Assembly: GCA_946406115.1 (NCBI GenBank)
Contig: OX291552.1
Location: 1,550,001-1,614,000, forward strand
Origin: Apoda limacodes
Lineage: Eukaryota; Arthropoda; Insecta; Lepidoptera; Limacodidae
DNA: 64,000 nucleotides
Direction: 5' to 3'
The translations under genes were made by a program, and so were the position numbers. The notes under the pieces were generated by a model, which had not been told where the DNA came from, did not search any database, and saw only the letters and a program-made list of their open reading frames with translations. This document shows positions 44,901-56,900 of this stretch, one piece after another (within the stretch, counting starts at the first letter, position 1; each line of letters opens with the position of its first letter).

Positions 44901-47900
44901 TTTATCAGGTGAGCTGATTGTAACCGTACTTTCTTAAAAAAGTGAAGACATTGTTGCGGGCAGGTTATAGCTTGTAAGTATTTTTTTTTTGGATTGATTT
45001 GCTTGCTCATGTGTACCCTGTGTATTTTTTGTGCAATTTGCGTGTGCGTGTGCTTGTACATTTTTATAAGTTGTGGCATCGTTTTTTGTTAAGTTGTGGC
45101 ATAGTTTTTTGTTAAGTTAAGTTGTGGCATAGTTTTTTGTTAAGTTAAGTTGTGGCATCGTTTTTTGTTAAGTTAAGTTGTGGCATCGTTTACTTAAAGT
45201 AAATAATAATCTCACACATTTTCGAGAGGAAGCTTTTAAATGTAAAAGTGAACTTTGTCTGCCAATATGTGTTATGTGTTGGGCCCCTCAAAGAGTGAGT
45301 AAGATACTTTCTGTCCCGGTTTAGGTTTCCGTAGGAAGTAGGAAACGACAAAGACATATTTGTGTATTCAGAGTTTCGCGGTACATCGACAGCCTCGCTT
45401 TCGGATTAGGTCCGATGTCTTTTTTTTTCTAAGTTGGCAATCAAGCATGCGGTCCGCCTGATGGTAAACGGTCACCGTGGCCTATGGACGCTTGTAACAC
45501 CAGGGGCATCACTCGCGCTTTGCCGACCCTTCAAAAACCCAATAACTTCTTTCTTAAAGAACCCCATACTGTAGTCCTTAGAGAAAACCTTGGCAGGGAG
45601 TTCATTCCACAACCCAAGCGTTCGCGGGAGGAAATTTCTCTGAAACCGCACTGTACGCGACCATTTCGGTTCTAGAGTGTGAGAATGAATTCCCTGCCGA
45701 TGGCGAGCGGTGCGATGGTAGGAAGTAGCCGAGGGCATCATTTCGAACAATGCCTCAGAACACATCCCATTGTACAAGCGGTAGAACACACACAGGGAGG
45801 CAAAGTCTCCTCAGACTTAGGGTTCGATACTGCAACTGAGTTTGGGATCGTCGAGAATTCTCGCAGCCCGTCGTTAAACCGAGTCATAAGGGCCAAGCTG
45901 GTTTCCGGGTGCACCCGCCCAGAGATGGCAGTAGTACTCCATATGGGGCCGAATTTGTAAAGCAGCAACCTCTGCCTCGACGTGGAGTACTGCCTCGCTC
46001 TTTTGAGTACACCTAGTTTTTTGGACGCCAGCTTCACCTTGTCTTGCAAATGATCTCGGAACTAAACATCGCTGGAGATGTCAACACCAAGGATCCCAAT
46101 GCTCTTGGAGATGGGAAGGGGAGTGTACTGGAATTGTGGGACTACAGTGAATGGAGTTTTCTTAACGGTGTACGCGCAGACATGTGTCTTTGTAGGGTTG
46201 AATCGGACCAAGTTTACACGTCCCCAGTCAGAGACTTTAGACAGTGTGGTCTCGATTTGAGACACAAGTTCTCCGGGGTTTTCCTCCACAACGGAACGAG
46301 GGATGTTTGCACGACCCGTGTAATAAGTGTCTCCACTACTGTTATCTATGTCTATGTATGAACTGTTACGTACAACCTAATAATATGTTCAATGATAGTC
46401 TTTGATAAAGTCAACAGTTCATTTTATTTTAATTAGTACTAAGATGATGGTAAAATTATTGCGAGTTGTGCGACTATCGTGTTCCGATACAAAACGTGAA
46501 CTGTTCAAACAATTAACAAAAATGAGGGAATCGACGATTCCGCAATGGTATCGATTTATTGTAACAGTTCTGTTTATTGAAAACAGCACAACCAGCAGCA
46601 CTACTGGTAGTGCTGTTTACCAATAATGACACTACCAGGGCACCTTTCAAATGTTTTACAGTACAATCGAGAGCAAAACTACAAAAATAAAACCGGCCAA
46701 GTGCGAGTAGGAGTTCCGTACGATCGAACAATATTTACTCTGAAAAGATCGTTTGTCCTCGCCGACCAACTGAACGGTGAACTAGTTAGTGGTTCGGTGG
46801 GAAGTCCCGAGCATCTATAATCCCTCGTTCATATGAAAAATGCATAAATTAAATTTAAAGTTCCCCAAACTCTTAATTTGGTACGAAAAAAGTCCTATAG
46901 TAGAGTTGTGGTGCCTTTTTTGTAATGTAAGCGACACAACAATCACTGTTAAACCTTTGAAAAGAGATACGTGCAGCCACTATAACATGGCTATATTACT
47001 GGATTGCGCTGTAACTGAGCCAAATCCTGCTTAAATAAATGTTTACATCATTGTTATAGGACCTGTATCATTGTTATAGGCCTTGTATGAAAGACTAATT
47101 AGTGTTTCTGAAACGTTCTCTCGATTGCTATAGTACGCACTTTCGCTAATCGGGAATACATTTGAAAAATTACCTGGAAGATGAGCTTTGGTTACCCACA
47201 ATAATTTAATAAAATTGTTTTGATTGAAACGATTATTGCAGCAATACCGAGTCGATCCGTGACGTGCAGTTCAGCCCGCACTCGGCGCACGCGTTCGGTG
47301 CGGTCTCCGAAAACGGCAGCGTGCAGGTGTGGGACGTGCGACGGCACGAGCGGTGTCTGCAACACTACACTGCGCACTCCGGGCCCGTGTTCGCCTGCGA
47401 CTGGCATCCCGAGCTGCCCTGGCTTGCAACTGCCTCCCGAGACAAGACCATCAAGGTACGTGCCAGGTGTAGTATATTCTAGGCTAGTCCGTGCCTGTCT
47501 CTGTACTCCACTCGTCGCCCGGGGCAAGCATCTGTGTCAAACTCCAATGTTTAGTTGTGGAACCTTAAAAATCTAGAACAAGAACTGATTTTAGAGAATG
47601 TGCATATTTCGCTCGCATATGGTGCGCAATTTAAATTTAATTTTCTTCAGTTGCTTTCCTTAGCGCCATCGCAACTAACACAAAATATTAATAATTATCA
47701 TATAATTATTTTTGCTGTGAGGGGATCGAACTCGTGCCCTCATTTCAGTGGGCTGGGTTACTTCTAATTAAACAAGCCCCGGAGCAGTCAAAATAAAAAT
47801 AATGACCACTTTTAATTGAGTCGAGTCACCTGCAGTCCGCACGACAGTATATCGAAACATAAGAGGCCACCCCTGCACCCCTACAGTGACGTGAGCAAAG

Positions 47901-50900
47901 ACACGGCGCTATATAATTGCTGTCTCACACAAAAAAAGCGAAAGGTCTTATCGAAAATAAAGATATTAGGGATTTTCATGATAATATTTAGTGCCTGATT
48001 TAAAAATTCATAACATGTTTGGAAGTGGCCTGGGTTTTGTGGCTAATTGTGTGACAAATATAAATATAAATAAACACAAACGAGGTCAGCGCAGATAACG
48101 ACGGAGACAGAGTCTGCGCATATCGTTAACATAATTAACTAATAAAGCACTATCGTGTAAATGCTGATATGTTTGACGACTTGATTTACTTATATGTATA
48201 TAAGTATGTCTATTATACGTACGTGCATATTCGTATTGATGCAACTTCGGAAAGTATCACGTGTTCACCGCATACTTTATATATAGTTTATAACGGCTGT
48301 TAGTACCTAACAAAAACAGGTTGTAGTTAACATAATCATGTTCGGTAAAACGGTTTTCTACAAATCCCTCGCGGCCGGACGCGGTCCTTATTTATTTTTA
48401 AAATTAAAAACTAATATCTTGTAATCTACTAAAAATGACTTCACACGTGCCTGGGTAAGAAGAGAAGTTACTGAAGTCCGTATTGGACAGGGATTTGATT
48501 TTTTTTTCATTATCAATTTGAGTACGTTCGACTGCATCTAACCTGATTGAAACTCAAATAATGTCTATTCTCCCTCGCCTTGAAAGTCCCTCAGGTTGTT
48601 TTATGATGTATTGGTGGTTTTGCAGGTGTGGGACATGCACGCTAAGCCGACCCTCGAGCACACCATCTACACGATAGCGTCCGTGGGACACGTCAAGTGG
48701 CGCCCGCAGAAGAAGTAACACTTCTTTTATCACTTGTTCACTAATCCACAGTCAGTTATCTCATCTACATATTTGTGTATTAACCAAAAGCGATGTCTGT
48801 CTGGTTTAGTACTCTTCTTATCTATCAATGTTGTGGATGGAAACTGTTCAAAACAACCAATAGTTCTGTCACCTCAAAGGTTTGTACTTGGAGAAGTTCA
48901 TATTCCACCGCTAGTCTAGTGCGGATAGGTAGACGTTGTCGAGCTAGTGCCCACACGAATGGCAGAGTTTTCAAGCCACCCACAAGGCCTCTGACTTGGC
49001 TTAACGACTGCTGTCATATGATATACGGTTTTACGTGGCCTCCGCAACACGGAGGAGCTCAAACAAATGTGCCACTGGGCGGTCACCCACCCAAGTAGTG
49101 ACCACGCGTGACGTTGCTTAACTTCGCATATCGTTTCTGATAGACAAATGTTACTGGGCCACGAGCTCCTCGAATTAAGTTGCCAATGAGTGAATGAATG
49201 AATCGGTAAATGTAACTAAATATGTGTGTGTAGGTACCAGGTGGCCTCTTGTGCGTTGGTTCTGGACTGCGCGGTGCACGTATGGGACGTGCGGCGGTCG
49301 CACGTGCCGCTGGCGACGTTCCCCGAGCACCGCGACGTGACGACCGGCGTCGCGTGGCAGGGCGGCGACGCTCTGCTGGCCACGAGTCGCGACCGTGCGC
49401 TCACGCGACGCCGCTGGGCCGACGCGGCGCACCCGCTGCTGTGGGCCAACCCGCACGCCACCGCGCTCTCCCCGCGTGGGGACCTCACGCATGCGCACCC
49501 CGACCGCCCGCTCCCGCACCTCCCCACCCACCCGCAACCGCACGCGCCTCACCAAGACAAGCACCTGCCGCCGCCCGGGTAACCATAATAAATTGTACTA
49601 TATACATACCTACCTCCGTTTATCGTTTGCGACACTGACATGATACATTTAAATAATTTGAAGTCTCTATCTCTCTGATAATATAGTTTCAAAGGCGCAT
49701 TACGACACGTTTTGCAGCGTCTCTCGTTTTACTTACTTACTCAAACTATTTCACTGTGTTGACCTTGATAATGAAATAAAAAGTTTTTATATAGTGTGTG
49801 TGTGTGTTGTGTATAGCCGCAAGCAGCCGACGGCGGGGTCGCTGACAGTGGGCGCGCAGGCGCAGCTCGAGCGGCTGTTCCCGTTCGCGGCGGCGTCGAC
49901 GTTGACGCACCGCCGCGCACACGCACACGCGCTCGTCGGATGCGCGCTCGGGTACCGCATGCGAGGGGATCCGCCCCACGTGCTCGCACAGCACAACGCG
50001 GACGTCGCAAGACACTACCAACGATACATGGTAACGTAACTTAATACTTTACGTCTAGTATGTTACTTGAAGAGGTCAAAAAGTTCGCGGAATGAAAGGG
50101 AAGGAGGTTCAAATTATACACTCAACTATTTTTCCTTTTCAATATGTCCATTATACCTAATTGTCCTATTAGGTATAATGGATCCTATTTTGTCTCTCGT
50201 AAATAATTAACAATACTATCGAAAAAAAATGTTTTATCTTTGGTCTCAAAATAGGCCGAAATTGCTAAATTGACTTCATCATCTGTGTTAAATCTTTTCA
50301 CGTACCCCTTCCGTCATCTTTGGGAATAAATAATAGTCACTAGTGGCCAGGTCTCTACTGTAGGGTCAGTGACAGAGTTGCTTAAACCCACATCGGTGAA
50401 TGGCAGCCATTGCGACACAGCTAGTGTGTACTTCAAACCCACATCGGTGAATGGCAACCGTTGCAACACAGCTCGTGTGTGTTTTCCTCTTCTTTTTCTT
50501 TAAAGGCTTTCTGCAATCGATCTAGTGAGGAAGCGTAGTACAATTCCGTTTTGGTTACCTGTTATTCGATTTTAAGGTGTGGTAGTGACAATTGGCCGTC
50601 TAGACCGATAGTATGCATATAATGTAGAAGAAAATATAGTACCTAAATGGAAATGGGAGAGAGTATCAAGAATATAGATTAAAATAACGAATGTATTTTT
50701 TGTCTTTAACGTGATAATTTTATTCCAAATCTAAACACAGTATGTGTATATATGTGAGTGCGTGTGTGTGCGCGTGTATGCATGCGTGTGTGTGTTTTAT
50801 GTGTATGAGAATTTTATATTTTTATGTTATTTAGGTTACATATTTTCAGTTTCTTTGTAGCTCAGTAATTTTTAACAAAAATTTTACGAAACCGGACTAA

Positions 50901-53900
50901 TACCGAAGAAAGCTTTTTCTTTTTTAAATTGTTCTTTAGCTCCTCTGAACATATCTGGAAAGTTCCCCGTGTTTACCTTTTTGTAACCGTTGAAACTAGA
51001 ACAAAGTTGTCAATGTAAGATATCATTGTTATAAAATGCACAACACGTCGATACTTCATTAATTTCGCTGCCACCTTTAGTCTGAATTAATCCCTACAGA
51101 CATTTCACCAAAAATATTTTTTGGCCTAAAGTCATTATTTGTACTAAATTCAAAGAAAAATGACTGGATTTGTTGGTCAATAACAAGATATAGGTAATTG
51201 ATATTGTTGTTCCATAACAAAATAGATGATTAATTTTATATAAGAATAAGACTTGAGTTTATTCTGCCACTACAAATGAGAATAATATATGCGTTGCAAA
51301 ACATTCACATCAAAATTTCATGGGACTCCTATAGCTTTGTGGCTATAGGATAGGATACATACATGACAACAATGCGCGTGAGCGGTTGTGAGGTGACCGC
51401 GCTAAACTGAAGGACTAAGCCGATTAAGTACGAGCATGTCGTAGGCGGGGACCTACGGTCGCTCCATCAAACCGCATCTCCTCATTTCTGTGTCAAACGA
51501 AAGGGTTTACCCACTATTATTATTATAACACGATTGCTGCCATTATGAGAGTGAGATGAAACCTGTGACCCGCAGGTTAGCCACGTGTGGGAGGTGGTCC
51601 GCGCGGTATACAGTGGGCGTGGCGCCCTACCCCGCCGCGCGCCCGCGCCGCCTCCGCCCGCCGCGCCGCCGCCCCCACGCGACCCGCCACCCCCCGCGCC
51701 GCCGTACTCGTACGATCAGTAACATATGTATTGTGACGAATTCTACCGACGAACTAATGCTAACTACTTCACCAAGAAATTTTGTACTTTAAACACACTA
51801 CTGGGCCGCAAAGAAAGCGGGTCGGTAACAAAAACCTCAATAACTTCCAAAATATTGGAGGTAGCTTTACGAAATAAAGACTGCATTACAGAAAATGTTA
51901 TAGTGCTTAAATCAATGTTATAAATGTTCAAGATCATGAAGTTTATTTTGAGTTAAAGTAAAAATGGTCATTTTCGAAAAATGTGCTATGGTATCAAATG
52001 TGCAATTTTTACGCATTTTACTATTTGGTATTGTCACTACGAGCTGTTAATACAGCTATTTCTGAGCCGTTGCTGAGGAATATTCGCCCAGTCCTCTATT
52101 AGTGATTCTTTTAGTTCAAGTCCGGGCTGCAACGACATCTTCGATGTAGTCAAACACTATCCCAGCTGTATGGGGCGTGCATTATCTTGCATAAAGATGA
52201 CGTTTTCGCCCATGTTAGCTAAAACTGGTCCAACATACACATTTAAGATTTCATTCACCTACTTATCTGCACTTAAAGTGCCATTTTCTGTCACCACTAG
52301 TCCTGGTCTTCTGTAGAATCTTTGCTTCGCATACTGCGGGTATTACTAGAACCTCGACTCGTCCGTAAACATATATTACTCTTGACCAGTCATCCAGGGT
52401 CCAATTAATGTGTTCTTTAGCGTAACTCAGCATTGAATTTTGAGTTTTGCACCATTTACCTCACTGTACAAGTGCTCAGATGGCTCCCTCCAGCACGTCG
52501 AAGATGATTTTTGACTTTAACTGCCGTTTAGATTTGATTTCTCAACATTGTTGATACCATATATCGGTCTACCCGCGTTGTCGTGCACCTTGTTTGTCCC
52601 ATTCCTGGTCTGCGAATATTGGATCCAGTCCCTTCAAATCGCAGGAGCACTCTTTGAACGGTTGATAGCAACACACACGCTGTCAAAGCATTGACAGAAT
52701 TCTGGTATACTAATTAAATTTGCTCAGAATGATGAATTGCTGCACAAGAAACGCTATAACTTTTTCAAATTTGTTGTTTAAATTTCAAAAATCGTCTTAA
52801 TTTTTCATTTATTGTTTTTAAAACAATAACCAAAAAGAAATAAAATGTTTCACGTCTTCCTATATTTGTAATGAAATAAACTTTCATTTAGTTTTTATTT
52901 TAAATGGATTCATCAAATGTTTTATAGCATTTTTATTACTGACCCGTTTTCCTCGTGGCCCATTGTAATCTAAACTACCTGTTTAATGGTTATAATATAA
53001 GGCCATGCCTTTTTGTAATTTTACTTCATTGGAATGGTGATAAAAAATTGTTGAGGGCTGCAGGGAAAAGTGTTAGCTTGTAAAGGTGATGACGCTTGTG
53101 TACAGCTCAGTTGAGGAGGAGCCGCTGGAGGAAGTGGAGGAGTGGGCGGAGACGCAGTTCCACAACAGCGGCGTGCTCGGTCTGCCCACGCACAGCATCT
53201 ATATCCCGCCCGCCAAGTACGCGGCCCGACTGCCGCACGACGGTTAGACACACAATACCGACAACACAAGACAATTCAGTAAAGACACCATTTAAACTTG
53301 ATAAATAGTTTAAAATGCGTTATTTTGGTATTCCGTCTACCACGTTGACCTAAAATGTACCAGATTCGAAACTTTGTGGCAATCAAACTTGAAATTTTCC
53401 AACCACATTTTGAGCTTTACGAAATAGTTAATCATTTTACACTATTATAAGATGCTAAATTCAATATATATTTGAACGTGTCTTAAAAATGAATCGTGTT
53501 AGAGTCAACCGCGCCGCTGACCGATGTGGTTCGTCCATCAGGTCCCGCGGGCTGGGTGTCTGCCGCGGCGGCGCACTACGTGGACGAGGACGCGGCGGAC
53601 TGGACGCTGCCCGAGGAGGCGTTCCCGCTGCGCACTGCGCCTCCCGCGACCGCACACCCGCAACACCCGCACCCCGATGACGCGGACCTCACTCATACGC
53701 GTACGTCATAACTACTTCCATCACATCTGACATTATTTTGATATTAAGGTCGACAAAAAGACTAGGTTCGACACGAAACAACAACCATTAACTCTTCACA
53801 ATACATAAAGAGAACTAAGTTTATGATAGGTTAGGCGTCAGTCGGGTCGCTTTCAGTTTCAGTTTTTAAAGTGCCCTCCAAAATCGCCTTCCAATGTTCG

Positions 53901-56900
53901 CTCTGTTTAAATTTAATATACTATCGTAGGATCAAGATTCTTGTTTTGTTTTGTAAGTAACATATGTTGGGAACTAATAACATAAAGCGTTGTCGTCAGT
54001 GAGCGCAGGCCCGTCGGCGTCGCCGGGCGGGTCCTCCTCGTCACCGGGAGGGACCAGTCTTCGCGACGCCCCGCCCCCTCTGTCGCCCGCCGCTCCCAAA
54101 TCCTACATCCACCAGTCATCCGTCAACACTGTGAGTACTACCTCTCTGTAGTGCTTTTCAATTACTGAAGGTCGCGTCTGATCGCTTCTTAGTGGCTGTA
54201 CGAACTGGGCACTTCCATATCTCAGCGTGAGCTGAGATTTGCTTTATCATTTTTATCTGGTCGGACCGGCCGTGGAGAAAAACTTTCACTAGGACGTTTC
54301 CCCTACAACCTATCTTCAATCTTTTCTGGACGCTACTGGCTGTTAGTTCTCTACTGGCGATAGACAAAAATTTGATTTTGCTATTTTTATATTACTAAGG
54401 CGGCAAACAAGCCAGTGGTACTGTAGTCCTTAGAGAAAACCTTGGCAGGGAGCTCATTCCACAACCCAAGCGTTCGAGGGAGAAAGTTTGTACCGTACTG
54501 TACGTGACCATTTAGGTTCTATATTGTTAGAATGGCGAACGGTGTGATGGGAGTAGTCGTGGTCAGCATAACGAACAATTCTTCAGAACACATCAGCGTT
54601 ATACAAGCGGCAGAACACACACAGAAGGAAACTCTCTCCTCAGACTTAAGGGATCGATACGGCTTGTCTCCGTCGTTAAACCGATTCAAAAGGGTCAAGC
54701 TGGTATCCGGGTGTATCCGCCAAGACTCCATATGGCAGCAGTACTCCATATGGGGCCGTACTTGCGACTTGTAAAGCAGCAACCTTTGCTAGGACGTGAA
54801 GAACTGCTTTGTTGAAATAGCTGGTCAAGTATGGACCCATTTGTTCAGATTGCTTTGATTGAGAAATATATGAGAAATCATGCATTTTAAACTACTGTTC
54901 ATTTTCGAGTTAATAGTTCGATATCGTATTTTGTCTGTGGTTCAATTGTGGTCGTCATATTATCATACTAAAAACCACCTAAAAATATTCTTAAATAACA
55001 GCTCATTGATCATAAGCAATCCCTAAAGTATGAGATCCTTTTCACCGGATTTGCCTAGAGTTCCAGTAAATAATCTAGCCTCTGATTTGCTAAATCATTT
55101 TGAGGCTTCCGAAACTAAAAAGGAAAACTATTCGTCTGTGTATGGACAGACAAAGTAGACTTCTAAGATCACAAGTGCCGTCTGCGTTGCGTTAAAAGTA
55201 TATGTTATCATTGTTTAGCTTGACTTAAGAGTTGTCTGTTGATCGAGGCGGAGGTCGGTGATAGCGAGTCGGAAGGCGGCAAGCTGTGCGTGGGCGGGGG
55301 GGGCATGGACCGCGCGGGGCTGGACGCGGCGCCGCTGGTCGCGCGCGCGCTTCGGCACCACGCCGCTCTCGGGGACGTGCAGACTCCGGCCGTGCTCATG
55401 ATCGTGCTGCAGGAACACAGGTCCGAGGACACAATCTAAACGTCATCCGTCATCCGTCATTGATGACGGACGTCGTACGTGACCTTCACTTCCGTGACGA
55501 GTACTCCCACACATGAGAGCGCTGTTCCCGTGGTGACGGTACGCACCGTTGTGTCGATGAGACACTAATACAATAAAATCAATTACATGAGTAAATAAAT
55601 TATTTAACCCAAAAATCTGCGTACGAAGATCGTGATTTTAATGTGACCCGGCACATAAGGATTGTATGAGTGCCCTGAACAAAATCATTTTTGAGAACTA
55701 AAGTTTTTTGATTTTACTTTTTATCAGTACTCCACCAAAATAGTTTCGAACTTGAAAAACTATTGCATCGTGTATTCCTAACTATTATAAGCATATTTGA
55801 CAGTTTAACTAAACACACTTAGAGTTTTGAGATATAGGTAAGCGTTTTTTCTAAAAAGAAAACTTGTATTTCAGGGAAAATATTAATATTGACTAAATCA
55901 AAGACTGTTTTGGGATACTGACTAAAAATTTATAAGTTCTAAGTATTTTCTGACTCTTGGTGTTTTACTTACACTTCAGTAACTCTATAATGAGCTTTGA
56001 CATATGACAATTCTAAAAACAATAGAAATCAAAATCAATTTGTAGATACTTATTCTTTATTGCAAATTTTTGTCATTTGTACGTTGCTTCACTGACTATG
56101 TTTCTTAAAATGATAAAAGTTGTGTCTTTGGAATGTTCGAAAACAAACACAATTATTTTAACAGCTATCCACCTATAGATACCGGACAGTCATTATTTCC
56201 TGCGATTATTTCTTTCTCAACCTCGACGTGTAGAGGTACTTAGTACCTGGTACTGTGAACTATTTTATTTACTCCTATACAAAATTGTAAATACTTTTAA
56301 GGCTTTTTTCGACTAGATTTAGGTTCAAGAAGCTAGTCATTCAAAATACCCTTCACAGTTAGGCTTATAACAACGTGCGCATATGTATGCCTAGAGGTGT
56401 CGGTGCACCACGGTCACCGGTCACAAATCGAGCACAGAACCTGTCTCGTCGACGCGGCACGGAACTGAAGGTCACGCAAGTCAGGTGTACTATAACGGTA
56501 CGGTTTTAAACTTTTAAAACTTGAAAATATTCCGGTTTTAGAAATGACCTGTTCCCGTACATCGAGGAGAGTTTGCAGGAGCAGTGGCTCCTTGGGTACA
56601 TCGAGCTGCTGCAGCGACACAAGCTGTGGAACGTTGCCACCGAGGTTACTACTGTTTTACGTCTAACGCTACCTTTAATTCGCCTAAATTTAGACGCATA
56701 TATTATAATTTCTGAATATTCTTAACTATCTAAAGTTGAGCAACGCTGGTGCCACATATCGCTGCACCTATTAAATGAAGTACTATCTATTCAACCGATT
56801 AAATAAAAAGTATGTATGTATAAATGTATTAATAGTGTGTACATAATATTGTATTTGGTTGTTTGTTTGTTGTGTTGTACTACACGTACAGGTGATCCGC

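Noticed and set aside
49175..50021. Several long open frames on both strands around WDR24 exons 7-8
   Set aside because: GC-rich exons create shadow frames in all readings; only the frame with consistent splice phase and WD40 content is real.
51726..51923. Open frame after exon 9
   Set aside because: It starts inside intron 9, has no acceptor upstream and has no WDR24-like content.
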